A stretch of 62,000 nucleotides of DNA, from the NCBI GenBank assembly GCA_905221605.1, contig CAJNDS010002372.1, positions 1-62,000 of the forward strand. Direction: 5' to 3'. The notes beneath the pieces were generated by a model. That model made no database searches. It was given only the letters and a program-made list of their open reading frames with translations, and was not told where the DNA came from. The DNA is from Symbiodinium natans. Taxonomy: Eukaryota; Sar; Dinophyceae; Suessiales; Symbiodiniaceae. A program made the position numbers and the translations under genes. Below, in pieces: positions 1-11,890 of this stretch. The first letter of the stretch is position 1. Each line of letters starts with the position of its first letter.

Positions 1-842
1 AAATATGGGTTGAGGGGTGCTTAGGGTCCAGGCTTCAATGCTTAAGGGCTGGGAGCTTAGATGTGACGGCTCCGATGCCCAGCCCCTGTGCCTGCAACAT
101 GGGTACTATCCAAAAATTAGGGGAAGGTACCCCGAATACGCCCCCGCTAAATACTACAATATCATTCTAGGAACCCCGCAGAAAGGATTTCCCGACTGTC
201 GGAAGCACCCCAGAACGCATGATTGCCACCCGAGGGATCCCTACTCTTCCGAGGCTTGCGGTGCTTCGGACATCCCCCACGTAGCCCTGCTGAACCCTGA
301 AACCCCCATTGGTTTAGGGTTTGGGGTTTAGGGTTTAGGGTTTAGGGTTTAGGGTTTAGGGTTTAGGGTTTAGGGTTTAGGGTTTAGGGTTTAGGGTTTA
401 GGGTTTAGGGTTTAGGGTTTAGGGCCACCAAAAGAAGGTCTCACCGTGATATAGACCCTAAACCCGAAACTCATTTACCGCTAACCCCGTCTGTTGCGGA
501 GCACGTGCCCAAGGCCCGAGACTTAGACCACAATGAAGCCCTTGCAGACCCTAGACCAGATATAAAGCCTGAACCCCAAACGCTAGAATACCTAGAAAGA
601 ATACCTAGAAAGCGCATAAGACCTATAAAGCCTAAGCCCTCTCCATTTTGGGGTTTAACGGTAAGAGGGCATAGCACAGTGCCAGTTCGAAAGCTCTGGT
701 CCCTCTAGAGTTACTCATTGACACACGAGGATGCCCACAAGGGCTTTGGGCCTGTTTGGGGAACCCTAAACCCGAAACCCTAAACCCTAAACCCTGAACC
801 CTGAACCCTAAACCCCAGCAAGTAGTCAAAAGGCCCCCAAAC
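1..842. other. Host non-coding DNA with telomere-like array
   Basis: A TTTAGGG array occupies about 312-423; CCCTAAA-orientation copies appear at about 770-815. The short reading frames around them run through repeats and show no recognisable domain. The stretch 60-300 is GC-balanced and free of repeats, so it could hold an exon, but I cannot identify one. Confidence 0.6.
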
Positions 843-923
843 CTCCCATCTCCTGCTGAGCATGTCGTGCAAGATGGACAGGGCCTGCTGCCATTCGGAT
901 CCACGAGCGTGCGCGTCCATCAC
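843..923 (-). CDS. PPR-like exon fragment
   Basis: On the minus strand this 27-codon island begins after an AG acceptor (925-924) and ends at a GT donor (842-841) that opens into TTTGGGG-rich DNA. Its core, ARGSEWQQALSILHDML, resembles the first helix and turn of a pentatricopeptide repeat as seen in the large PPR families of dinoflagellates and other algae, which act in organelle RNA processing. The island is phase 0 at both ends. Neighbouring PPR exons were not recognised, so it may be a stranded exon of a long gene or a pseudogene fragment. The family call rests on one motif. Confidence 0.45.
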
Positions 924-980
924 CTCACAGTCGACTCCCTACCCTTTTTTCTGGGGCTTAGGGTTTAGGGTTTAGTTCGG

Positions 981-1238
981 GTTTAGGGCTTAGGGCTTAG
1001 GGCTTAGGGCTTAGGGCTTAGGGCTTAGGACTTAGGGCTTAGGGCTTAGGGCTTAGGGCTTAGGGCTTAGGGCTTAGGGCTTAGGGCTTAGGGCTTAGGG
1101 CTTAGGGCTTAGGGCTTAGGGCTTAGGGCTTAGGGCTTAGGGCTTAGGGCTTAGGGCTTAGGGTGTAGTGTGTAGAGTTTAGGGTTTAGGGTTTAGGGTT
1201 TAGGGTTTAGGGTTTAGGGTTTAGGGTTTAGGGTTTGG
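981..1238. repeat. Telomere-variant array (CTTAGGG)n then (TTTAGGG)n
   Basis: About 981-1162 is an almost pure array of the variant heptamer CTTAGGG; about 1176-1238 is pure TTTAGGG. The sharp switch between variants suggests local amplification rather than addition by telomerase. Confidence 0.9.
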
Positions 1239-2580
1239 GTCCCTAAACCCTAACCCAGGGTTCAGGGTCGATGGCTTACGTTTGTTCGTAGTGCTTAGGG
1301 GCTTTGGGGTTTATAGGATTCAGGGTTCCCTGTCTAAAGAAAGAAGCAGGCCCCCTCTGTGAACAATTGGGTTTCTATCGAAATGAAAAGAAGATGACGC
1401 CACCGAGAAACCGCGCTTTTTTTCACAGTATCGCTACTGCGCGTAAGTCCAATTGAACCTTATCAACCCCTAGAAACCCAATTGACCCCGGTGATGCAAG
1501 GTTCTGGGCTTCAACCTGAGCAGAGCCAAATAGAACTTGGGGTGGCGGGGCGCGCCATGTCGTGCGAATGTCAAGGCTCAGGGCTTGCGGAGATACATAG
1601 CCCTCACCTCTCAGCATTTACCCTCTATGCTTCAGGGTTTACGGCTTCAGGGTTTAGTCTAGGGTTAAATGAGAGAACCCAGAACAGACAAGCCGGAAGC
1701 CTATGAATCCTGGCCCTATGCCTCCCCAAGCCCCTACGCCCATACATGATATTCCGCAACCCTGGGTCCTTGATAGCTCTAGCGCTAAACCCTGAACCCC
1801 AAGCCCCAAGCCCGGATAAGAGATCTCGAAGCCCTAAACCGAAGCGGCCCTAAACCCTGCAAAACCCCTAAACCCTAAACCCTAAACCCTAATCCCGGAG
1901 CTCTGAAGCCCATGCCCAGGGCGCAGCATTGCAGTGGAACACGTTCACCTCCAACCGCGTCCGCTGCATCCAGGCGAGAAGAAAGCCTGCGCCTTGCGGA
2001 TACCTCGTGGCTGTGCAGGGATCGAGGGTTTATGCAGGGAGTTTCGGGTTCAAAAGTCAGTCAACTCCTGAAACTTCAAGTTCCAAGACCCTCACACCCT
2101 CAAACCCAGCCTTCCCTGAACCCAAGCCCTGGACCCTGAACCCTAAACCCTCCGAACCTAAAGCCACAAAACCCTCAGTCCCAACAGGATTCAAGCCCTA
2201 AACACCCCCAAAAACCCCTAAACCCCTAAACCCCTAAAACCCCGAACCCTCGACCCTTAACCCCCAAAACGCTAAACCCTCCCAGCCTCGCTCTCCCCAG
2301 GCGGCTCAACAGCCGCGTCGATGCCCTCGGCGGAAGCGGGGACTTGGCGAAAAGGCCTCGGCCAGAGCATTTTTTTTGGGTGCTGCACTCAGGAGGGTAG
2401 CTATAAATTAAACTCTTAGCTGCCTTACGAAGAAACCCAATAAACCCAAAAAAGGGCCAGGATCTAAAGTTACGGTAAAGTACCACAAAGTTTTCCAGTT
2501 CAGGGGTCGAAAGTTATATAAGGGTTCAGGGGGGCTGGGTTTCAAGGCAGCTGGGGATTGAGATCCAAAACCCTAAGGCC

Positions 2581-3230
2581 CTAAAAGGGTTTTGGACCAG
2601 AGCCTCATCACTTGCGTTGCGAAAAGCTCAGTGCTCTGCATCATATCCCTGCGCTTCCCTTGGAGATCAGAGCGCGCGTCATCTAGCGTCAGGGCCATTC
2701 CATTGAGGTGCTTGCGCGAAACCCGGCCGGTTGCAGCTTCAAGTTGGACTGGCTCGGAAATCCCGGGCCCAGAGAATGACAGAGGACCGTTGGGTGAGTG
2801 GCCATAGCTTGGCGCACCTGCGAATGCGCTCGCTCAGTTGCTCAACCCGTACGACAATGGCAGCCCCCGCTCTACTGTTTCGCAAAACATGTGGCTACGG
2901 CTCACTGAGCTGGGAGCGCGGTTCATGGAGAGAACGGCGCACTGCGAGCAAAAGAGCGCCTCATCTCACGGAGTCGTTGAGCAATAAGTGCCCCGTCCTG
3001 CACGATCCGGGTGTGTGGCCGTCACGCTGTATGAGTTCCCCGTGCTTTGGAGAAGAAGGGCGACCTCCAAGCTGATCGCCTCATTGAGGCCTTCGTCATG
3101 AAGAATTGCTGTCTCAGAAGCTTGCTCGAGGGTCTCGAGTTTATGGTCTAAGGTTGTCTGCCCCAAATTCTAGATGAAGGCCATCGTTCTCCTGCAACGG
3201 ACCTGTCGTTGCGCTACGAGGCCCGGAAAA
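2581..3230. other. Repeat-free block with possible decayed coding sequence
   Basis: This 650-base block lacks telomere-like repeats and has mixed composition. Minus-strand frames contain protein-like segments, for example around 2966-3166 (acidic, helix-prone, with LDHKLETLEQASE) and around 2590-2745 (DDARSDLQGKRRDMMQ), but they lie in different frames with stops between. It may be an old pseudogene or several exons. No family recognised. Confidence 0.3.
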
Positions 3231-3301
3231 CCCGAAACCCCAAAACCCCAAAAACCCTACAGAGCCCTACAAGGGCCTATAAGCCTTGTAAGCCTTATAA
3301 G

Positions 3302-3384
3302 CCCCAACCCTAAACCCTAAACCCTAAACCCTAAACCCTAAACCCTAAACCCTAAACCCTAAACCCTAAACCCTAAACCCTAAG
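3302..3384. repeat. (CCCTAAA)n telomere-like array
   Basis: About twelve perfect CCCTAAA units. A TTTAGGG array in the opposite orientation follows at 3480-3560, so the two face each other around the small exon-like island at 3396-3470. Confidence 0.9.
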
Positions 3385-3395
3385 CCCTGTGTCGA

Positions 3396-3470
3396 GGAGC
3401 GATCCAGGAGAGAATCGAAGGCATCTTGGTTGCCGCGATCCTGTCAGAGCTCGCAGGGCGCTTCCCCTGA
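3396..3470 (+). CDS. Possible terminal exon, unknown protein
   Basis: An open segment reading GAIQERIEGILVAAILSEL and ending in a TGA stop lies between two opposed telomere-like arrays. Its composition is that of an amphipathic helix and differs clearly from the surrounding repeat-encoded frames. No family is recognisable from 24 residues, and the 5' boundary is not certain. It is reported because the island is exactly bounded by repeats, as the psbF exons in this window are. Confidence 0.3.
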   Translation, partial: GAIQERIEGILVAAILSELAGRFP

Positions 3471-4900
3471 AGCTCAATTGGGGTTTAGGGTTTAGGGTTT
3501 AGGGTTTAGGGTTTAGGGTTTAGGGTTTAGGGTTTAGGGTTCAGAGTTCAGGGTTTAGGGTTCAGGGATCACTTGTTACCTGAAGCCCTAGGGTTGAGGG
3601 CTTGCAGGGTTTCAGGTTTGGGCCCCTGAAGCCCTAACCCATGAACCCGAAACTCTGCATGGCTAGTAAGAAGTGCTAAATCCGCTTTAACTCTAACCCT
3701 CTTCAACCGTAAGCTACAAAACCTAAGCCTGAACCCCCCAAACCGCATCTCAACCCTAAACTCGAAACCCTACATTCGCTAAGAGCCCTGAACCCTAAAG
3801 CTTAAGCTCCAGAAGGCTCTGCAAGCCCTTAAAAGCTAAACCGTGCCTCCAGTCCCAAGAGCGACACCAGCGCCAAATCCGCCTTCGGCTTCTTAAAGCA
3901 CTATAAGCCCTATAAACCCTGTAGGGGTTAGGGTTTGTTGGGCTTGGGCCGGTATTCAACAAGGCAACCGCAAACCTTTCAACCCTCCTGTCAGGGCTCC
4001 GGCTTGCAGGCTTTGGGGGTTTGAGGGGTTCGTACCAGGACTTTGCGGTTCTTGTTTTTCGGGCGTTTATCGGGGTTTTTAGTATTCGGGCTTGAGGGTC
4101 TACAACCCTAAACCCTGACCCCTGTAAGTTCTGAGAGCTTGTTGGAGGCTTGCGAAGTTGAAACCATCATGTCTAGTGCGACCCCTCCACCTCTCCGCCT
4201 ACTTCTCCGGGCAGTCGAAGAGCAAAATTTGGGTTCAGGGTTTAGGGTTTAGGGCTCAGGGTTCAGGGGCCCCGAACCCTAACCTTAACCTTTGTTCCGA
4301 TGTGGTGGCTTCTGGGCTGTAAGGAAGGGTGCTTCCCGTGCTTTTGCGGTGCTGGCTTCGAAAAGTCTTAAGGTCAGACCGTCTTACGTCTTAAAGGTCT
4401 TTAAGTCAGACTATGTAGGGACATACCGTCTACGGTCATGGAGGTTTCGGGCTATCCTCTCTCTAAGGTTTAGGCCTCTACTACTTAGGGTTCTACCATT
4501 GAAGGTTGAGGGTTCAGGGTTATCGACCACGCTCTTCGGAAGGAGGGGATCACGAGGGCAAGGGGCTTAGGGTGTCAGAGCAGGCTGCCTTCTTGATTTA
4601 CGTCCTTTCCGGTGTAGGGTTCAGGTCCTTTAGGGTGCTCATTCAGGTGTTTAAATCTGGGCTGGGCCAGCTGCAATAACCCAAGATTTCTGGCATCTTG
4701 CACAAGCCCAGACAGGTCCAGAAGATTTTGCGCTGCTGACAGGCGGCATGCTAATTAATGGGGTCGTAAGTTTCAGGTTTGTGCCATGGGTCTATCTCAA
4801 CGGGCTTGAAGCCAAAATTAGCACGAGCCATCGGGTTGTCACGTGGGCGGTGATTGCGGGGGGAACAGCTACGAAAGGCTGGTCGAAAGGAAGAAACAGT
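3471..4900. other. Host non-coding DNA, degenerate TTTAGGG
   Basis: Apart from the TTTAGGG array at about 3480-3560, this stretch is a mosaic of diverged telomere-like words (GGGTTTAGG, CCCTAAACC, GGGTTCAGG). Small frames such as that at 4292-4570 have no recognisable domain. Nothing else supported. Confidence 0.6.
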
Positions 4901-4944
4901 GGCTGTGGCAACGCGGTGGTGCAGGTAAAGCTGGGTGCTTGGAA

Positions 4945-5960
4945 GGCTAAGGTTCGTTGCAACTTCTACACGTCTTGGATTTGAAAGGATGGTTTGCTTG
5001 CAATGTCTACACGTTTGGGGTTGTTGAGGAAGGTTTCGTTGCAATTTATGCACGTCCTGAGTTTCTGAGGAAGGTTTCGCTGCAACTTCTACACGTCTTG
5101 ATACGTCTTGAATTTGAAAGGATGGTTTCCTTGCAATGTCCACATGTTTGGGATTCCTGAGGAAGGTTTCGTTGCAATTTATACACGCCTTGAGTTTCTG
5201 AGGAAGGTTTCGTTGCATCTTCCACACGTCTTGAAATTCAATTGCTTGTTTCGTCCGGAGATTCTGAGGAAGGTTTCGTTGCAACTTGTGCACCTCTTCG
5301 ATTTGAAAGGATGGTTTCGTTGCAATGTCTACACGTGTAGGATTCCCGAGGAAGGCTTCGTTGCAATTTCTACACGTCCTGATCTGAAGAAGGTTTCGTT
5401 GCAGCTTATGTTTTCGTTGCAATGTCTACGCGATTGGGATTCCTGAGGAAGGTTTCGTTGCAAATTCTGCACGTCCTGGGTTGCCAAGGAAGGTTACATT
5501 GCAACTTCTACACGTCTTGGATTTGGAAGGATGGTTGAGTGCAATGTCTACGCGTTTGGGGTTCCTGGGGAAGGTTTTGCTGCAATTTCTACACGTCCTG
5601 AGATTCTGAGGAAGGTATCGCTGCAACTTCTATATGTGCTGAATTTGAAAAGATGGTTTCGTCGCAATGTCTACATGCTTGGGATTCCTGAGGAAGGTTT
5701 CGTTGCAATTTCTACACGTCCTGAGTTTCTGAGGAAGGTTTCGCTGCAACTTGCGCACGTCTTGGATTTGAAGGATGTTTTCGTTGCAATGTCTACACAC
5801 CTGGGATTCCTGAGGAAGGTTTTGTTTCAATTTCTACACGTCCTGAGTTTCTGAGGAAGGTTTCGTTGCAACTTCTACACGTCTTGGTTTCGTTGCAATG
5901 TCTACACGTTGGGGATTCCTGAGGCAGGTTTCGTTGCAACTTCTACACGTGAAATTTCTG
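4945..5960. repeat. Satellite with three-monomer higher-order repeat
   Basis: Twenty-five copies of a roughly 41-base monomer containing GTTGCAAnnTCTACACG are arranged head to tail. Three monomer types, distinguished by CAACTT, CAATGT and CAATTT after the TTG, mostly alternate in that order, giving a period of about 122-125 bases (for example CAACTT types at 5620, 5743 and 5865). The array stays open on both strands over long stretches, including a 223-codon minus frame with repeated RNCNETFLRNP-like peptides; this is expected of a tandem repeat and is not treated as a gene. Confidence 0.85.
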
Positions 5961-5966
5961 CACGTC

Positions 5967-6060
5967 TGAAGGGCTGGAGGGCTGGGGGGCTGGAGGGCTG
6001 GAGGGCTGGAGGGCGGGAGGGCTTGGAGGGCGGGAGGATGCGGGAGTGCTGGAGGGCTGG
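5967..6060. repeat. GGGCTGGAGG minisatellite
   Basis: About nine imperfect copies of a 10-base G-rich unit follow directly after the 41-base satellite. No gene. Confidence 0.8.
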
Positions 6061-6110
6061 GTTGAACAAGAAATGTTTTCAAGACTCTCACCTCAAATCT
6101 ACCTTTCTTT

Positions 6111-7740
6111 AAAAATCTGCCTAGTCAAGAAATGTCCCAGACTCTCGTGGACCTTTGAGCCTTTCTTATCATAAGTGTTGACGGGCATTGAGTGAGACTA
6201 GCCCAGGCCACCTCACAAGGTGCAGCAACTTTGCAATCTGCCGCAACACGCCCAGATTGGGCATTTTATCTAGGCCATGCACAGACGGGTGTGGTAGCCC
6301 ATTGTGTTCTCGGGTCCGACTAGAATAGCAGCTGGTGTTGGCGCGGACCCTGCAACAACCGGCGTACTTCGTCTCCTGCAGCCCCACTGGAATTTGAACC
6401 CTAGCAGATTGCGCATAAAACGCACCACAAGCATTGTCTAGACCCAATCGAACAAGCCCTGAGACTTACTGCTCCAAGGTAAGTGTCCCGAAACAAACTG
6501 GCAACATCCCATCCGCACATGTTCTTTTGAATTCTGCCACCGTAAAGCATGCGCCATTACGGCCCGCAAGCGTGCCACACCAGTATGCCCCTCACAGGGA
6601 TGCAAAAGCAACAGTTGCAGGCGGCAATCGTGAAGATGATCTGCCCACGTCCCTCACAGGATTCGTAGATGGTGGAATGTGCATCCAGCCACCTCCACCT
6701 TGCCCTTGTTCCAAGTGCAATTGTGCCTGAATCAGTTCGATTGCTGAATCTCATCACCGTGCACCAAAACGATGTCTCCTGTCTTGGACTGCGGTAGGGG
6801 GCTTGTGGGAAGGCAGCATTGCGAATCGCATCACTCAGCGATTGCTCAGAGTCCCTGAGCTGCCGCAGGAGGCAGGCTCCTTCGCAATAAGTCTCCTCAG
6901 CGTAACTTCGAACGGTCACAGAAAGCCGCACCTCTCGGAATTCCTAGAATTCTAGAACAAGGACATACAGACACATCATCTGTTTAAAAAATTGCCAATG
7001 AGGGAGTTTGCCCTGGCCTCAGAAGTCTAAGAATGTGCTGAAGGCAACTGGTTCTCGCAACGCTTTGTCACTCTGAGCCAATGGAGCCAGGAATTGGCGG
7101 AGCCTAGCAGGCAATTCGCCAGGCATGATCATCATCCTCATCCCCTACCGCCGGAGAGAAAAGGTGGGGGGGGGGGGGGCATCATCTTCATCGCGGATGG
7201 TGACGTTGTTGATGGAATGAGCATCATCTCTTTCATTCCCAGGCGCGCAGACAAGCTTCAAAGGGCCTCGTCCCGGTGCCGAGACTGCAACAAGGAGCAC
7301 CGTAGTATGCCTGCTCTGAGCGAGCCCACTTGCATCTCAAGGCCGTCGGTGTGCCCCCGCCCACCGAACCCTAACAAAATACCGCAGAAGCGGAAGCCAG
7401 AAGGAAGGAGAGCTGAACTGTTTATTTCAAAGATCTCCAAACCACACCGAATGACAGAAATGCACAAAAAACTTTCAAAATTCATTTTGGACATCAAAAC
7501 CCGAAATTCTACAAAACAAACCTTCTATTCTATGCCTTAAGCCCCTGCAGCCCCCTAAAGCGCACAAAGCCCTGAAGCCTAAACCCAAAACCCAAAACCC
7601 GAAACCCAAAACCCTAAGCCCTATACCCCAAGCATGGTCGACATCTCGACTCCTTGGACCTTGAAGCCCGAAGTTCCTAAACCCTGAAGTCCTACACCCT
7701 AAACCCCCTTCCACGCCTCCCAAAGTCCCAAATCCCAAAT
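6111..7740. other. Repeat-poor host block, coding content uncertain
   Basis: About 1.6 kb with few telomere-like words and balanced composition. The minus frame at 6557-6931 starts with protein-like sequence (EETYCEGACLLRQLRDSEQ) but becomes repeat- and stop-prone, and no domain is recognised. A G14 run lies near 7166. There may be real exons here; none can be supported. Confidence 0.35.
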
Positions 7741-8579
7741 CCCTGAGGTTTAGGGTTTAGGGTTTAGGGTTTAGGGTTTGGGGTTGGGGAAAACCCTGAA
7801 CCCAAAATCCTAAGCCCCAAACGCCCCCCCTTCCCAAAAGCCCCAAAGGCCCCAAAACCCAAGGGCTCCGCTCCTTGGATTCCGTGGGCACATGCATTGC
7901 AGCGGCAGCAGGCGGCCGGCCGTCACAAAAGCCCAAGGGCTTTCGAGGGCGACCAGGCTTTTTGGATTTTGTTGGTGTTTAGGGGCTGATAGGGTTTGGG
8001 GTTTAGAGCATTTTTGGGTTTATAGGGTTTCGGGTTTAGGGCTTGAGGGCTACAAGGCTTTTAAGGAGTTGAGGGTTTTCAGGGTTGAGGGTCTGCAGAT
8101 CGGACGGGAAACAATTGCCTAATCTCCCTCACCCTAAAGCCTGAACCCTCAACTACACCCGCAAAGCCAGAAGTCGGAGGCCCGTTTGACAAAGGCTGCT
8201 GCAGTGAAGGACCACAGGCCTTCGAGGTTTGAGGGTGACGGGCCACAGGCCTTTCTGGGGGCATCGGGACCCGAGCGTGGAACAAGCTGATGTGGGCCTT
8301 AAAGGGCCCTTGGGGCTAAAAGGCTTTTAGGGCTCGCGGGTGCCCAGGGTTAGGGCTGAAGGGTTTAGGGTCTAGGCGTTTCGGAGTTTCGGGGCTTGCA
8401 GGATTTAAGCTTGAGAGGCCTTAGGGCCTTAGGGATTTGAGGCTCCTAAACACCAATGGCTCGAGTTGCTGAAGCCGATCACGAAACCCAGGGACCTCGG
8501 GCGTATAAGCCTGAAGCCGGAAGCCCCGTAGCTCGATCTTTCCCCCTTCCCCGCACGAGAATCAACTGAACCGTAAAAC

Positions 8580-8661
8580 TTGGGATGTTCCCCCTTCTAC
8601 CAACAGCCCTTAATAGGGATTACTGTAAGCGGCACTATAATCCCTATTGAGGACATCCCAA
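8580..8661. mobile_element. MITE-like element, 82 bp
   Basis: The element is bounded by inverted TTGGGATGT and ACATCCCAA ends and has a second internal inverted pair (AATAGGGATTA and TATAATCCCTATT). It shares its terminal word with a longer element at 28,723-28,828, which suggests a small non-autonomous DNA transposon family. No clear target-site duplication is visible and no transposase is present in the window. Confidence 0.6.
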
Positions 8662-9060
8662 CGTAACACCCTGACTTTTTTCTCGGGCGGCTACTTCTCC
8701 AGCGCACTGACATGCGAGCCGAAGAGGCGGAAGCGGAAAACTGAAACCTCAGCAGCTTCCACGTCGGAGGGTTTAGGGTTTGGGGTTTGGGGTTTAGGGT
8801 TTAGGGTTTAGGGTTTAGGGTTTAGGGTTTAGGGTTTAGGGTTTAGGGTTTAGGGTTTAGGGTTAGGGGGGGCTTTAGGGGCCTCTAAGGGGTCTTCAGG
8901 GGCGATTTAGGTTCTTTCAAGGCTTTCGGGCGTAAGGTTTAGGGTGCGATTAGCTTTGAAGTCTGGGGTCAAGGCATTCGGAGTTGCGTTTTGGGGCTAT
9001 GGAGTGTAGGGGGCTTGAGGTTTTTGAGAGCTTGGGGCACCCTAAACCCTAAACCTCCAA
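8662..9060. other. Host non-coding DNA with TTTAGGG array
   Basis: A TTTAGGG array (about 8768-8865) with degenerate flanks. No gene seen. Confidence 0.6.
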
Positions 9061-9140
9061 GACACGCCCCACATGGTGGCCAACTTGGTGAAGCGCACCC
9101 GCACAAAGCGCTGGGCCATCCAACTCCTCTCACTTGGCCT
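9061..9140 (+). CDS. Possible exon, unknown protein
   Basis: A basic, helix-like open segment (MVANLVKRTRTKRWAIQLL) lies between an AG acceptor (CCTCCAAG before it) and a GT donor (CTCG|GTCCAGG after it). Both sides are telomere-like repeat. No family recognised. Confidence 0.3.
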
Positions 9141-9486
9141 CGGTCCAGGGTTTTGGGGTTTAGGGCTTAGGGTTTAGGGCGTAACGGGTTTGTAGGGCCT
9201 TCAAAAAAAGGTGGGACAAAAAAGAGCAACTTGCCCGTTTGCCCCAAGCCCTAAAACCTGCACCCTAAACCCCTTTTAAGAAGATACAAGGCTTGCCGGA
9301 AGGCATCCGAGTGGCGCCGTGAGCTTGTGCACCACATGGTGCCCAGAGGTACTCACTTTCAAGTTGCCAGTGCAGCAGGTCTGCACCTTCTTTTCATTGT
9401 TGACTTCTTTTGATACTTTTTTCGGGGTAGGGTTTGGGGTTGAGAGTTGAGGGTTTGGGGTTGAGGGTTCAGGGTTTGGGGTTGAC

Positions 9487-9510
9487 GGGGGGGGGGGGGG
9501 GGGGGGGGGG
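9487..9510. repeat. Poly-G run, 24 bases
   Basis: A run of 24 G at the edge of TTGAGGG/TTTGGGG repeats. Its length may not be reliable in the assembly. Confidence 0.9.
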
Positions 9511-10590
9511 TTAGGGTCCCTCAACCCTAAACCCTAACCCACGACTGGGGCAGTACCAAGGCCCTTGCTTGTGAACCTTGCTTCAATGTACCTTACACAG
9601 AAGCTCCCCAAAACAAGTGCTGGGTTTAGGGGACCTTCTAGGCGGTTTGGGGGTTTCTAAGGTTGTGTAAGGGTTCTAAAACCCCCCCCCTTTTTACTTT
9701 TGAACGTGGCTGGGGATCCTAGGCCCTAGGCTCGGCAAGCTGAATCCCTAGAGCTCTCCAGAACAGAAGGGAACCAACCCTAAGCCCTAAACCCTAAGGC
9801 CTAAACCCCAAGCCCTAAGCCCTAAACCCTAAACCCTAAACCCTAAACCCTAAACCCTAAACCCTGAACCCTGAACCCTAGACCCTACACCGCCTACACC
9901 CCAAGGCACCTCGACCAGAGCCTCCCAAGGCCCCCTGCTGCTGCTCGCCGTCTCCAGGACGTAGGCTTTTGCATGCGCGGCTTCGAAGTCCAACCTGGAT
10001 CTGTTTAAGGGCTTACAGTTCTGGGCTTACGGCTAACAACCCTAAACCCTAAACCCTAAACCCTAAACCCCTAAACCCTAAACCCCTAAACCCTAAACCC
10101 TAAACCCTGTTGGGCACTAGACTCTATACCAGAGCAAGGCAGCTCCACGATGCTCAGCTGCGACGTCTCGCGCTCAAGGTCAATGCAAAGCCAGTGCTCG
10201 CCTACACGCAGAGCCAAGAGTTGAGAATCGTGAGTTCAGAACTTAGGGTTTCCCTGGAACCCCAAAGTATGTATACAGAAACCAAAATGAACCATAGAAG
10301 GACCATTCCTGCAGATACTTTGGTTGTTTGGGTAGGGTTTCTGGAGGGTTACAAAGGGACGTTGAAAGTTTTTTGGTGTCCTCCCAAGCCTCAAAAACCC
10401 CTCCGGCCCTCCCACCTGCAATGGGTACTCCCTGCATGTTCTTCGCTGCTTGCCACCGGTCCTTGAGCCAGTCCTCTCCTGGCGCCTTTCCTAGGTTCCA
10501 AAGGAATTCTGAAGAAAAGAAGGTGGTACTTTAGGCGGTTTCAAACTAGCTTTTGTGACGGATCCCGAAACCACAAAGAATTTGGGCGTC
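9511..10590. other. Host DNA with CCCTAAA arrays
   Basis: CCCTAAA arrays occupy about 9777-9890 and 10,040-10,107. Between and after them are low-repeat blocks. The plus frame from about 10,110 begins with a protein-like stretch (LYTRARQLHDAQLRRLALK) that may be an exon, but no splice boundary or family is clear. Confidence 0.4.
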
Positions 10591-10712
10591 CTAGCTTCGT
10601 GTTACCACCGAGGCGGGCGCGAGGTTTCCAGCCACATCGCTCCAGGCAGGTTTGCTTTCAGACAGCTCCACCACCTTCAGGGAGCCGAGGCGGAGGAGGA
10701 GCAGGAGGAGGG
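10591..10712 (-). CDS. Possible terminal exon, unknown protein
   Basis: On the minus strand a leucine-rich start (run of CTC/CTG codons) leads into SLKVVELSESKPAWSDVAGN and ends at a TAG stop (10,591-10,593). Composition is coding-like and unlike flanking repeats. The 5' limit is unclear and no family is recognised. Confidence 0.3.
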
Positions 10713-10903
10713 TTCAGGGCTTGGGGTATGACAATTGCTGAAGGTGGCAATTAGGATACACTTTGCTGCGTGTGTCTACTCTACAAAGATCACACCGAAA
10801 ACCCTCAACCCCAAATTCTAGTCCCAACTGGGCTCTGTTGTGTGGTTGTTCCGAAAGCTGCAGAACAGTCGATCCTGGTATCCTGTAGGGTTTAGGGTTT
10901 AGG

Positions 10904-11285
<382 letters not shown>

Positions 11286-11573
11286 TTTAAGGCATAGGGG
11301 AGTGCAGTAGCTGAAACCCATTTAGGTTTAGGATTCAGGGCTCAGGGCCCCGGGCGATTGAAAGAAAGCCACCCACGTGAGCAGCTCGTTCTCTTTAAAC
11401 TCCTGGTTCTGATCTTGGCAAGTGCTTCTGCTATCGATGCCTTTGGCTTGTAGCGACAGGCCGGTAGGGTTCGGGTACTTGAGAAGTCGTAAATCCCAAA
11501 CCCTACTTTGGGCCAAGGGCTTGCCCTAAACCCTAAACCCTAAACCCCAAACCGCAAACCCCAAGCCCCAAAC

Positions 11574-11650
11574 CGCTTCGCCTCCACAACCGGCAGCACT
11601 TTAGCCGGTGCCACTGCATGGCTGGTGTCGGGAGTCAGCTTTGGGAGCTC
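11574..11650 (-). CDS. Possible internal exon, unknown protein
   Basis: The minus strand shows CTAGAG|GAGCTC as acceptor and GCG|GTTTGGGG as donor, the donor being the start of telomere-like repeat. The segment reads ELPKLTPDTSHAVAPAKVLP and continues VVEAKR. No family recognised, but the splice context matches that of the psbF introns in this window. Confidence 0.35.
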
Positions 11651-11654
11651 CTCT

Positions 11655-11890
11655 AGGTTTAAGGTTTGGGTTTAGGGTTTAGGGTTTGGGGTTTAGGGTT
11701 TAGGGTTTGGGGTTTAGGGTTTGGGGTTTGGGGTTGAGGGTTTGGGGTTTGGGGTTTGGGGTTTAGGGTTTGGGGTTTGGGGTTTAGGGTTTGGGGTTTG
11801 GGGTTGGGGGTTTAATGTTTGGGGTTTGAGGGTTGAGGGCTTAGGGTTTGGGGTTTGGGGTTGAGGGTTTAGGGTTGAGGGTTTAGGGCT
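11655..11890. repeat. Mixed TTTGGGG/TTTAGGG array
   Basis: A tract dominated by TTTGGGG with interspersed TTTAGGG and TTGAGGG units. Confidence 0.9.

Noticed and set aside
4751-5830. Long repetitive frames in the 41-base satellite on both strands
   Set aside because: A tandem repeat without stops stays open in several frames; both strands are open and no other coding sign is present.
6380-6410. tRNA-like B box (GGGTTCAAATTCC on minus)
   Set aside because: The T-stem does not pair and no A box or anticodon arm is found at the right distance.
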